From Rhodobacteraceae bacterium HTCC2150 (GTDB lineage Bacteria; Pseudomonadota; Alphaproteobacteria; Rhodobacterales; Rhodobacteraceae): a stretch of 64,000 bases of DNA. The DNA is taken from assembly GCA_000169395.1 (NCBI GenBank), contig AAXZ01000005.1, forward strand, positions 1 through 64,000. The letters run 5' to 3'. Both the position numbers and the translations under genes were made by a program. Below are positions 56,271 to 64,000 of this stretch, piece after piece. The first letter of the stretch is position 1. The number at the start of each line of letters is the position of its first letter. The notes under the pieces are model-generated. The model made no database searches, was not told the origin of the DNA, and saw nothing but the letters and a program-made list of their open reading frames with translations.

Positions 56271-57356
56271 TCAATTTCTTCTCTGCAATTCATAGTGCCG
56301 CTGTAGCTGGGTCAATGCGATACGCAACACGATCTTGCCTGAACGTGCCGACCAACCCATCCGTTTTTCAGCGGCTTCAAAACCCTCTAAAAAACAGCAA
56401 ATACGCAATACAATATCCCGCAATCCTGGTCCAAGCGCATCAACGGCTTCGGTTACACGTTTTCGCGCGGCCACGGGCCCTTCGGCGACACCACTGTCAG
56501 GATGAAACCCGCCGCCACCGCCCGTCAAGAACCGATCCCAGTTTTGCCCAACGCGCGGCCCCATTTGTGCCAATTCAAAATCCTCGCGCAAACGCTCGCC
56601 TGCATCGACCATTTCAGGCGACAAAAAATAGCTGCCGTCTTTTTCCTTGCGCCGCGCCAAAACCGCCAACGGACTTTCGGCCAAGTTAAAGCGAACAGGT
56701 TGCACCCGCCCCTCACAATCGGGGATTTTGCGCACCCCTAAATCGCGATGCTGATCAGCAAATGGGGTTGCGGCCTCGGCAAATCCTGAGGCCGGTTCGC
56801 GATTGGATTTTTCATCCGTCACAAGCCGCTTTAGCGCCGCCCGCCCCGCATGGGTGATTTCATAGGTCGTAACCTTAACCTTATGTTTGATCGCGATCCA
56901 ATCTTTCAGCGCAAAAACCTGGGCTACGTCTTGATCAACAACCGCGGTGCGTACAGGGACGGCGTTATCCGTCACACGCAATACAACCGCCTTTTCCAAA
57001 CCTGCGTTAATTGCAAGGACGGCCCCTGTTTCGAACATTCTTCGTAAGACACGGCGGGCTTCTTTATCGATATCAACGGCTAACATTGTCATTCGGGCGG
57101 CTCCTTGGGAAATGGCAGAATTTTTGTTGTTTAAAATCTGTGGGCAAGCATCGAGAGCCGCATCAATCAACGGATCATCGCGTTTGGCTTCGATACGGCG
57201 AACCTGTCGCTGTATTGTCGATGCATGGGTATTTCGTTGGCGCGCAAGGGCCCGAATAGACAGGCCCGATTGCGTATGAATCAGATAATTTTGAACTGGT
57301 ACTGGCAACAACTCGACTGAAAAACGACAGCCATTAGAACCTATCGAATTAGGCAT
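56271..57356 (-). CDS. DUF6456 domain-containing DNA-binding-like protein
   Basis: Protein of 361 aa with an N-terminal helix-turn-helix-like region (SGLSIRALARQRNTHASTIQ then RQVRRIEAKRDD) and a C-terminal DUF6456 domain (about 230-355) containing SPEMVDAGERLREDFELAQM and VLRICCFLEGFEAAEKRMGW. Such genes are conserved in Rhodobacterales, with no proven role; a regulator is likely. I start at the ATG at 57356 with GGAG 6 nt upstream, not the ATG five codons earlier. It is divergent from the DUF6477 gene. Confidence 0.8.
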   Translation of the reverse strand: MPNSIGSNGCRFSVELLPVPVQNYLIHTQSGLSIRALARQRNTHASTIQRQVRRIEAKRDDPLIDAALDACPQILNNKNSAISQGAARMTMLAVDIDKEARRVLRRMFETGAVLAINAGLEKAVVLRVTDNAVPVRTAVVDQDVAQVFALKDWIAIKHKVKVTTYEITHAGRAALKRLVTDEKSNREPASGFAEAATPFADQHRDLGVRKIPDCEGRVQPVRFNLAESPLAVLARRKEKDGSYFLSPEMVDAGERLREDFELAQMGPRVGQNWDRFLTGGGGGFHPDSGVAEGPVAARKRVTEAVDALGPGLRDIVLRICCFLEGFEAAEKRMGWSARSGKIVLRIALTQLQRHYELQRRN

Positions 57357-57553
57357 CTTATACTCCGCCATTTTTGTAATCTGTGGAGAAGTTTTGTGCG
57401 CTAAATCGTTACCTTCAGGTTAAAATCCTAAAGTTTTCCACAAATTGTTCTCAAATCGTAAACAATCGTAAAGCGCCCGTTCGCCGTTAAAAAAATCAAG
57501 CAACTCTCGCTAGGGTTGCGTCATTCTTTTCGCTAATTAGCAAAGGAAATTCT

Positions 57554-57850
57554 ATGTCAGATAATACCCTAAACCTTTCACACATAAAGCGCCCCAGCCT
57601 ATTGATCCGTGCAGCCCGATTTGGATTAAAAGAGTATTCACGTGAACGCGATCTAAAACGGATATTACGCTCGGATCGATTGGCTGCCCCTTCAAGGGTA
57701 TTGCCACGTTTGGTAGATGAAGAAGAACAAATCAACGAAAACAGAAAAAAGGGCGACGCTGCGTACAGCGTCACCCGTCATATCGAAGTGTTGATTGCCT
57801 TAATGGCCGAAGCTCGGTTAATTCCGCGCGCTCTAAGCCCCAACACTTAA
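57554..57850 (+). CDS. DUF6477 family protein
   Basis: Basic helical protein of 98 aa (IKRPSLLIRAARFGLKEYSR, then ERDLKRILRSD), matching the DUF6477 group that I know only from Rhodobacteraceae. No catalytic motif or membrane segment. AAAGGAA precedes the ATG. It is divergent from the DUF6456 gene across 197 bp, so the two may be jointly controlled. Function unknown. Confidence 0.75.
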   Translation: MSDNTLNLSHIKRPSLLIRAARFGLKEYSRERDLKRILRSDRLAAPSRVLPRLVDEEEQINENRKKGDAAYSVTRHIEVLIALMAEARLIPRALSPNT

Positions 57851-57878
57851 TGCGCGCGGTGTGTCCGATGCCTAGATT

Positions 57879-59435
57879 TTAACCAAAGGCATCGGGCATG
57901 GATGCTTTTTTAGCTGCAACAAAATCCTCAAGCGCTTGCTTGATAGCAGGATCTAGAGGCGGCTCGCGGTAATCTGCCAGCATCTTTTTCATGCGTTCAT
58001 TGGCCAGCGTCATTGTATCACGGCTGCCTTCATCGGCCCATGTTTCATAAGGCTTATAGTCCAACAGATCAGAACGCCAAAACGCAGTTTTAAAGTTGGC
58101 TTGCGTGTGCTCACACCCCAGATAGTGGCCACTTGGCCCAACTTCGCGGATTGCACCCATTGCTTGGCCATTTTCAGACATATCAACGCCTTTGGCCATA
58201 TGGTGTAAAACGCCCAATTGATCCGCATCCATGACAAATTTCTCAAACGAGGCCACCAAGCCGCCTTCGAGCCAGCCACAAGAGTGCAACATAAAGTTCA
58301 CCCCAGCCAACAATGCATTGGAAAGCGTGTTGGCGGTTTCGTATCCAGCCTGTGCATCTGGCAGTTTTGAACCACAGAAAGAACCACCAGAACGATAAGG
58401 CAAATTGAGGCGACGAGCGATTTGACCAACGCCATATGTAACTTGGGCGGCTTCTGGCGTGCCAAATGTTGGCGCACCGGAATTCATGTCGATTGAGGAA
58501 ACAAACGCACCAGCCACAACAGGCGCACCAGGACGCACCAATTGGCTGTACGCAACGCCAGCCATAATTTCAGCCATCACTTGCGTCAAAGTACCAGCAA
58601 TGGAAACCGGCGCCATAGCACCGCCAACAATAAAGGGCGAAATGATCGATGCTTGATTGTTGCGTGCAAAGATTTCCATCGCACCCATCATGATACCGTC
58701 AAAGGTCAGGGGCGAGTTGATGTTGATCAGCGACGTCATACAGGTGTTTTCCTGTACGAATTCTTTGCCAAACAGAATTTCACACATATCCACACTGTCT
58801 TGGGCGCGGCTTGGCTCGGTCACAGATCCCATAAAGGGTTTGTCGCTAAGCGTCATGTGCGCCAACAACATATCCAAGTGACGTTTGTTTACCGCTACAT
58901 CGGTTGGCTCACACACTGTACCACCAGAGTGGTGCAACCATTTGGACATATACCCAAGTTTTACGAAATTGCGGAAATCCTCAATCGTTGCATAACGACG
59001 GCCGCCTTCCATATCACGCACGAAGGGCGGGCCATAAACAGGCGCAAGAACAAGGTTTTTGCCACCAACAACAACGTCTTTGCTGCGATCACGGCCCACT
59101 TGCGTATATTGGCTAGGCGCCGTTTTAATCAGCTCACGTGCCATACCACGTGGAATGCGAACGCGTTCGCCATCAATGTCAGCACCCGCTTTGCGCCACA
59201 GATCCAGAGCAAATTCATTGTCAGAGAAAATCACACCGATTTCTGCCAATACAGTTTCTGCATTGGTCTCGATAATATCAAGTGCGGCCTCGTCCAATAC
59301 TTCATAGTTTGGAATGTTGCGCTCGATATACTTGGCCGTTTCAAAACTGACGGCTGTGCGTGCGGCGCGGCGGGCGGCACCACCCCCACCACGGGCGCGG
59401 CGGGCTGGTTTTGCTGTGGTATCGGTATCAGACAT
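57879..59435 (-). CDS. Trimethylamine methyltransferase family protein (MttB-like, non-pyrrolysine)
   Basis: TIM-barrel methyltransferase of 518 aa in the MttB superfamily. Motifs include LAPVYGPPFVRDMEGGRRYA, LININSPLTFDGIMMGAMEI and LSNALLAGVNFMLHSCGWLEG. There is no in-frame TAG, so it is not a pyrrolysine enzyme; such members (MtgB type) demethylate glycine betaine or other quaternary amines to a corrinoid protein. No corrinoid protein gene is adjacent. The N-terminus is Ala/Arg-rich and low complexity. Confidence 0.88.
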   Translation of the reverse strand: MSDTDTTAKPARRARGGGGAARRAARTAVSFETAKYIERNIPNYEVLDEAALDIIETNAETVLAEIGVIFSDNEFALDLWRKAGADIDGERVRIPRGMARELIKTAPSQYTQVGRDRSKDVVVGGKNLVLAPVYGPPFVRDMEGGRRYATIEDFRNFVKLGYMSKWLHHSGGTVCEPTDVAVNKRHLDMLLAHMTLSDKPFMGSVTEPSRAQDSVDMCEILFGKEFVQENTCMTSLININSPLTFDGIMMGAMEIFARNNQASIISPFIVGGAMAPVSIAGTLTQVMAEIMAGVAYSQLVRPGAPVVAGAFVSSIDMNSGAPTFGTPEAAQVTYGVGQIARRLNLPYRSGGSFCGSKLPDAQAGYETANTLSNALLAGVNFMLHSCGWLEGGLVASFEKFVMDADQLGVLHHMAKGVDMSENGQAMGAIREVGPSGHYLGCEHTQANFKTAFWRSDLLDYKPYETWADEGSRDTMTLANERMKKMLADYREPPLDPAIKQALEDFVAAKKASMPDAFG

Positions 59436-59681
59436 GGCAGAATCTCTTTTCTACAAGAAGTGTTGCCAGATCATAGGATTTCAAAGAATCCTATCTGCGC
59501 GAATTTACGGCCTTTGACATGCAAAAACGACATATTGCCCAAAAACGTCATTCGATAGCGTTTAATCCCAGTTCAAAAATGCAAATTTGCGGGTGTCCTT
59601 CTTAATTCTTCCGACTTATCCGTGAAAAAACGCAATGAATTGCATCTTGCCACCATCACGCGGTTTCAGTAATCCCTAGTC

Positions 59682-61241
59682 ATGAAAAAACCTAGCCATG
59701 AACGCCTGCTTATCATTGATTTCGGCAGCCAAGTAACCCAGCTTATTGCGCGTCGCTTGCGCGAGCTGAATGTATATTGCGAAATCCACCCTTATCAGAT
59801 TGTTGACGATGCCTTTCTCGCGGATTTCGATCCAAAGGCCGTTATCCTATCTGGGGGCCCTGACAGTGTAACGCGTGAGGGAAGCCCACGCGCACCGCAA
59901 TCCTTGTTTGACATGGGCCTGCCTGTTTTGGGCATTTGTTACGGCCAACAAACAATGATGCAACAACTGGGTGGCATGGTTGAAAGCGGTCATGGCACAG
60001 CAGAATTTGGCCGCGCATTTGTAACGCCTAAAAACACCCTGTCGTTGTTGGATGGTTGGTTTGCCGAAGACAAAGAACAAGTCTGGATGAGCCACGGCGA
60101 TCACGTATCAAAAATCGCCCCTGGTTTTGAAGTATATGGCACATCACCAAATGCGCCATACGCAATCACAGCTGATGTTTCGCGTAATTTTTACGCCGTT
60201 CAATTCCACCCCGAGGTGCACCATACCCCCAATGGTGCGAAGCTTTATGAAAACTTCGTCAAGATGGCTGGTTTTACCGGTGATTGGACGATGGATGCCT
60301 ATAAGGATCAAGCAATTGCTGCAATCCGCGCCCAAGTGGGTGATGAAAAGGTAATCTGTGGTCTTTCTGGTGGTGTCGACAGTTCGGTCGCCGCACGTTT
60401 GATCCACGAGGCAATCGGCGATCAGTTAACTTGCGTTTTCGTTGACCACGGCCTGTTGCGCAAAGGTGAGGCCGAAGAAGTCGTCACCATGTTCCGCGAT
60501 AATTATAACATGCAACTTATTCATGCCGACGAACAAGAATTGTTCCTAGGCGAGTTGGATGGTCAATCTGACCCCGAAACTAAACGCAAAATAATCGGAA
60601 AACTGTTCATCGATGTGTTTCAAAAACATGCCAGTGAAGTGGGCGGCGCAAAATTCTTGGCGCAAGGCACACTTTATCCTGATGTGATTGAATCCGTTAG
60701 TTTTTCAGGCGGTCCATCGGTAACAATCAAAAGCCACCACAATGTTGGCGGCTTGCCCGAAAAGATGGGTTTGAAACTGGTTGAACCACTGCGTGAGTTG
60801 TTCAAAGACGAGGTACGCGCCTTAGGCGAGGAACTTGGCCTGCCAAAATCATTTATTGGCCGCCACCCCTTCCCTGGCCCAGGTCTTGCGATCCGCTGTC
60901 CGGGCGAAATCACCCGTCAAAAACTTGAAATCCTACGCGAGGCTGACGCGGTCTACATTGACCAAATCCGCAAGCACGGCCTTTATGATGAGATATGGCA
61001 AGCATTTGTCGCCATTCTGCCTGTTCGCACCGTCGGTGTGATGGGCGACGGTCGTACATATGATTTTGCCTGCGCGTTGCGCGCGGTAAATTCCGTGGAC
61101 GGCATGACGGCGGATTATTATCCTTTCACGCATGAGTTCTTGGGCGAAACTGCCACACGCATCATCAATGAGGTGCCCGGCATCAATCGCGTAACCTATG
61201 ACATCACCTCAAAACCTCCGGGGACAATTGAGTGGGAGTAG
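59682..61241 (+). CDS. guaA: GMP synthase (glutamine-hydrolysing)
   Basis: Two-domain amidotransferase of 519 aa converting XMP to GMP. The class I glutaminase part has C86 in GICYGQQTM and the FHPEVHHTP His; the ATP pyrophosphatase part has [15 protein letters not shown]. The C-terminal dimerisation domain ends KPPGTIEWE, the conserved end. The 3' end of guaA is a known chromosomal target for integrative islands, and an integrase fragment follows after 161 bp. Confidence 0.97.
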   Translation: MKKPSHERLLIIDFGSQVTQLIARRLRELNVYCEIHPYQIVDDAFLADFDPKAVILSGGPDSVTREGSPRAPQSLFDMGLPVLGICYGQQTMMQQLGGMVESGHGTAEFGRAFVTPKNTLSLLDGWFAEDKEQVWMSHGDHVSKIAPGFEVYGTSPNAPYAITADVSRNFYAVQFHPEVHHTPNGAKLYENFVKMAGFTGDWTMDAYKDQAIAAIRAQVGDEKVICGLSGGVDSSVAARLIHEAIGDQLTCVFVDHGLLRKGEAEEVVTMFRDNYNMQLIHADEQELFLGELDGQSDPETKRKIIGKLFIDVFQKHASEVGGAKFLAQGTLYPDVIESVSFSGGPSVTIKSHHNVGGLPEKMGLKLVEPLRELFKDEVRALGEELGLPKSFIGRHPFPGPGLAIRCPGEITRQKLEILREADAVYIDQIRKHGLYDEIWQAFVAILPVRTVGVMGDGRTYDFACALRAVNSVDGMTADYYPFTHEFLGETATRIINEVPGINRVTYDITSKPPGTIEWE

Positions 61242-61402
61242 ATAATATAGCATAAGTTATTGATTTAATTATATTAATTACTTTCACATTTGTTTCACAT
61301 ATAAAATCAAAAGTTGATTTAATTGAAGTTTTCTCGTACAGTTACACAGAATGTTGCACAAACGTGTGACTACTGAAAATAATAGTAACTCTGCGAGCAA
61401 AC
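61242..61402. other. AT-rich junction between guaA and the integrase fragment
   Basis: No gene. It holds two copies of the 11-mer TTGATTTAATT (61260-61270 and 61314-61324), a TTTCACAT pair, and GTTACACA-N4-GTTGCAC at 61341-61359 that recurs at the window end. These could be integrase arm sites; no attachment duplicate was found inside the window. Confidence 0.45.
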
Positions 61403-62173
61403 TTGGCACTTAAAAAACAGCACTTTGCTGAAGGCGAAATACCAATATTTGACGAGGCTTGTATCTACAAGCGAGGTGAGTATTGGCAATTTCGCTTGTG
61501 GTTGCCTAAAGAAAACAAGTACGCACGTAAAAGCCTACGCACTCGCAGTGAAGCTACTGCAATTGAAAAGGGAAAAGCTGCGTACTTAGAGATTTACGCT
61601 AATCTGCAACAAGGCAAATCCTACTTCTCCATAACCACCAAAGAAGGTGTTGAGAAGTACTTGAGCTTTCGCAAACGTGACGTTGAGCTTGGACACATAG
61701 TGAGTGGACGCTTAGCAACAATCGCAACACATCTTCAGCACTTCCTAACCTTCATTGGCAAAGACACCAAGCTCAAAGAACTCGAACGCACTGACTGCGA
61801 AAACTACTTCTACCATCGCCACAAAAGTACCAACACCAAAGTTAAACAAGTCACAGTTCAAAACGAACAGAGCACTATTAATGCACTGATGAAGTGGCTG
61901 AATAAGAACGGCGAGACTCACATTGACAGCTTTGAATTTAAGAAACTGCCACGCTTAGACAAAGGCAATGAAGCGATACGCAGAGCAACGTTGACTAACG
62001 ATGAATACGAAACACTATATCGTGCAATGCGTACGTACTGTGCCAAACACAACAAGTTAGATGACGCTGAGCTTAGAGTGCGAAAAATCGTGCAGCACTA
62101 TGTGCTAGTTGCAGCTAACAGTGGATTGCGTGTTGGAGAACAGCGACAGTTGCAGTTCCAAAGACAAAGGTAG
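61403..62173 (+). pseudogene. Truncated tyrosine recombinase (phage-type integrase)
   Basis: Open frame of 256 codons, TTG start. It has an N-terminal arm domain, a SAM-like core-binding domain (VEKYLSFRKRDVELGHIVSG...LKELERTDCENYFY), and the first catalytic Arg (R243 in SGLRVGEQRQL). It then stops after QFQRQR with no HxxR or Tyr motif. The N-terminal pattern is like integrases of marine podovirus-type phages. Directly after the break another frame continues with a Gln/Pro-rich tail (PKTKVVKQEPQQQTTPKDTE... to 62289), so a deletion has joined two coding parts. Confidence 0.8.
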
Positions 62174-62471
62174 TCAAACAAGAACCGCAACAACAGACAA
62201 CGCCAAAAGACACTGAACCAACAGACTTTACACCTATTCGCCCACAGCCACCGCTACCAAATCAACAAGACGACAGAGACAAACGTTAGGAAACCAATCA
62301 AAAGTGCATGGTTTGTAGCGGTTTGAGTGTATGGTTGACACTATTGCTGACTGGCATAGTGAGGCGCTGTGCAAATACTATCCCCTTAAATCATTGAACT
62401 ACAGCAAGCGTAGAAAAAACGTGCTGTTCATTCCTTTAACAAATCTATAATATAAGACTGATAATAAACCG
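62174..62471. other. Gene-poor stretch after the broken integrase
   Basis: It carries the tail of the Gln/Pro-rich frame to the TAG at 62289, and a 39-codon ATG frame at 62331-62450 that I do not consider supported. A word AAGCGTAGAAAAAACGTGC at 62406-62424 recurs near 63951. TATAAT at 62445-62450 may be the -10 of the H-NS-like gene. Confidence 0.45.
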
Positions 62472-62664
62472 ATGAAGGTTTGAGATAAAATCTTATGATC
62501 AATTGAAAGCTGAAATGGAAGCAATTCAGCAACAAATGGTTGGAGCTAAGAAGAACGAACGTGCTAACGAACTTAAAGAAGTAAAGCGTCTTTGCAAAGA
62601 GTTTGGCTTAACTGCTGGCATGCTTAAAGGTGCTCTAGTTGAGGGAAGAAAGAAAAATGCATGA
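62472..62664 (+). pseudogene. Small H-NS-like protein, frameshifted after the start codon
   Basis: From 62476 to the TGA at 62664 the frame reads SYDQLKAEMEAIQQQMVGAK then KNERANELKEVKRLCKEFGL and TAGMLKGALVEGRKK, an H-NS-type N-terminal coiled-coil domain in its short form. The only ATG at 62472 is one base out of frame (ATGAAGGTTTGAG); removing one G restores MKFEIKSYDQ. It is a decayed gene, a sequencing error, or uses the internal ATG at 62515. TATAAT lies 22 nt upstream of the ATG. Confidence 0.6.
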
Positions 62665-63349
62665 TACTGCCATGATGTACGGTAAACACTTTTTTAGCAC
62701 ATATATGAAGGATGCGTCAGGCTTAAAAATCTTAGATATCGGCGCTCAAGATGTAAACGGTAGTCTAAGAAGTGTTGCTCCGATAAATAATGATTATATT
62801 GGTGCAGATTTTGTCGAAGGAAAAGGGGTAGACGTAATATTGGATGATCCTTACCTCCTACCGTTTGAAGATAGTTCTATCGATGTAGTGGTGAGCTCGT
62901 CTTGCTATGAGCATTCCGAGTTTTTTTGGCTATCGTTTAACGAAGCACTGAGGGTGCTTAAGCCGACAGGATTACTATATATTAACGTTCCATCGAATGG
63001 TGCTTATCATAGGTATCCAGTAGATTGCTGGAGGTTTTATCCGGACAGTGGAATTGCTCTGGAAAAGTGGGGCAATCGCAGTGGATATGAATGTGCTTTA
63101 CTAGAGTCTTTTACGGGTATTAGAAAAAATGATAGTTGGCATGATTTTGTTGGTGTCTTTGTAAAAAACAAGATTAACGCTACTAAATTCCAGAATAGAA
63201 TTCAATTTAATACAAAAGAGTTTATGAATGGAAGATTACTTAATTCAGAGGAAATTTATAACCATAAAATTTTTCAACAAACTTGGAAAGTTAGAGATTT
63301 AAAAAGAATCATTAAGGAAGCAATTAAGCCACTTATTGGTAGGCCGTGA
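62657..63349 (+). CDS. Class I SAM-dependent methyltransferase
   Basis: Methyltransferase of 230 aa. Motif I is LKILDIGAQDVNGSLR, motif II is YIGADFVEGKGVDVILD, and post-motif DVVVSSSCYEHSEFFWLSFN and LRVLKPTGLLYINVPSNG follow the type 11 pattern. The start at 62657 has GGGAAGAAAG upstream and overlaps the end of the H-NS-like frame. It is more AT-rich than the core genes, in keeping with transfer. The target (sugar, polymer, nucleic acid) is unknown; related enzymes occur in polysaccharide clusters. Confidence 0.75.
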   Translation: MHDTAMMYGKHFFSTYMKDASGLKILDIGAQDVNGSLRSVAPINNDYIGADFVEGKGVDVILDDPYLLPFEDSSIDVVVSSSCYEHSEFFWLSFNEALRVLKPTGLLYINVPSNGAYHRYPVDCWRFYPDSGIALEKWGNRSGYECALLESFTGIRKNDSWHDFVGVFVKNKINATKFQNRIQFNTKEFMNGRLLNSEEIYNHKIFQQTWKVRDLKRIIKEAIKPLIGRP

Positions 63350-63409
63350 GGTTGGTTGATTTAAGGTTATGAACGTAAAATTCGCAAACATTTAATTCAA
63401 GTTGTTGAG

Positions 63410-63854
63410 GTGGTTTTTACAAATAAGAGATTAAGCTTCGGTTACAACTTCGTTTCGTTTAATCCACTTCAAAATAATAACCCTATCGCTGTTCGTCGTC
63501 GCAAACTGATTGCAAAGATTGATGAACAAATCCAACTTGCAGCAAATAAAGACTACACACCTACGCAACACAAATGGGTTACTGACGAACATGGTAACCA
63601 ACGCAAAGTGGAAGTTGCTAAACGTGTTAAGCGTTGGTGGACTGCTAGTTTTGATGGAAAGATAAATCTTGTAATGCGCTATGGAAGCAAGCCTTTAGAG
63701 TTTGCTAAAAGTAAGAATGCTATCGAAGTAGGTAGTGAAGCAGAAGTTGCTGACGTGCTAGCTAAGGTGCAAAGCTGCTGAACATGGTGAGTTAGATGCG
63801 CTGATAGAGAAGCAAGCACAGTTTGGCAGACGAGTGACACAAAAGAACAAATGA
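63410..63854 (+). pseudogene. DUF6641-like phage protein with a frameshift near its end
   Basis: A GTG-started frame encodes FNPLQNNNPIAVRRRKLIAK then IDEQIQLAANKDYTPTQ and RKVEVAKRVKRWW, and a YGSKPLEFAKSKNAIEVG segment, which resembles DUF6641 phage/plasmid proteins. It stops at 63781. Removing the C at 63770 would restore KAAEHGELDALIEKQAQFGR then RVTQKNK to the stop at 63854, a family-like tail. A terminator hairpin follows. Confidence 0.6.
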
Positions 63855-63866
63855 CAAGTTAAATGG

Positions 63867-63893
63867 AGAACGTGTTTGGTTAAAGCACGTTCT
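63867..63893 (+). terminator. Hairpin after the DUF6641-like gene
   Basis: AGAACGTG at 63867-63874 pairs with CACGTTCT at 63886-63893, followed by TCGTCTT. Modest intrinsic terminator. Confidence 0.6.
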
Positions 63894-64000
63894 TCGTCTT
63901 ACAATGTGCAACAAGTGACTGCGTAAACTATTGAATTGCAATAGTTACACAAGCGTAAGAAAAACGTGCAGAGTGATTAGGAGTTACACACTAGTTGCAC

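Noticed and set aside
57879-59435. Pyrrolysine-type trimethylamine methyltransferase
   Set aside because: The frame is open throughout with no in-frame TAG, so it is a non-pyrrolysine member.
58542-59558. Long 338-codon open frame on the plus strand
   Set aside because: It is antisense to the clear MttB-family gene and has a composition typical of a shadow frame (His/Asn/Arg-rich, no family pattern).
62331-62450. 39-codon ORF in the island
   Set aside because: Too short, no recognisable pattern and no ribosome-binding site; it overlaps a repeated non-coding word.

Overview
The window looks like a chromosomal segment of a marine Rhodobacterales (roseobacter-type alphaproteobacterium) of moderate GC. 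The evidence is the gene order dusB-ntrB-ntrC-ntrY-ntrX-trkA-trkH-hfq-hflX, an ispDF fusion, a trgA-cysK pair, dmdA next to acuI (DMSP demethylation), DUF6456/DUF6477 genes, a circularly permuted ssrA and Irr-type iron-control boxes. I cannot name the genus with confidence.

Layout: 1-3.2 kb holds a partial TRAP binding protein, OsmC and a RutE-like reductase, then YciI and D-lyxose isomerase. 3.2-5.15 kb is a decayed island against the 3' end of tRNA-Ser(GGA): an IS481-family element inside an hsdS remnant, plus a phage-type HGGxSTG gene. 5.3-12.7 kb carries alaX, a large MscS-type channel, cysK, trgA, photolyase and a class V aminotransferase. 12.7-13.85 kb is a second scar: an IS66 transposase tail, two small membrane ORFs and two inverted repeats, one a perfect 23-bp pair. 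13.9-20.9 kb is a purine/allantoin catabolism cluster (allE, NCS2 permease, allA, puuE-uraD fusion, uraH, LysR, puuD). It covers urate to glyoxylate plus urea except for allantoate amidohydrolase, which is not here. 21-25.4 kb is a BCCT transporter with acuI, dmdA and a DinB-fold gene. 25.6-28.4 kb has a VWA protein, mbfA under an Irr box, the permuted tmRNA gene and a 2H phosphoesterase.

28.5-34 kb holds an orphan hydantoinase A, a beta-hydroxyacid dehydrogenase and a penicillin acylase homologue. 34-45.8 kb is the hflX/hfq/Trk/Ntr block on the minus strand. Both NtrC and NtrX lack the sigma-54 contact loop GAFTGA, and hflX has no ATG, GTG or TTG start covering its conserved N-terminus. 46-53.5 kb holds housekeeping genes (ispDF, pgpA, cinA, amt, a DUF1127-like gene, ratA, hpt, lipA, a GFA protein, trmL). 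53.5-56.2 kb has a candidate structured small RNA ending in a strong terminator, then katG with an imperfect Irr box upstream. 56.2-61.2 kb holds a DUF6456 gene, a DUF6477 gene, an MttB-family methyltransferase and guaA.

Downstream of guaA, 61.3 kb to the window end is AT-rich phage-like DNA: a truncated tyrosine recombinase directly behind the guaA 3' end, a frameshifted small H-NS-like gene, a methyltransferase, a frameshifted DUF6641-like gene and recurring short repeats. This fits a degraded guaA-integrated island whose far end is outside the window. The strongest leads for something not yet described are the small-RNA locus upstream of katG, the hfq/hflX junction, the DinB gene coupled to dmdA, and the ORF-hairpin region at 13.1-13.8 kb.
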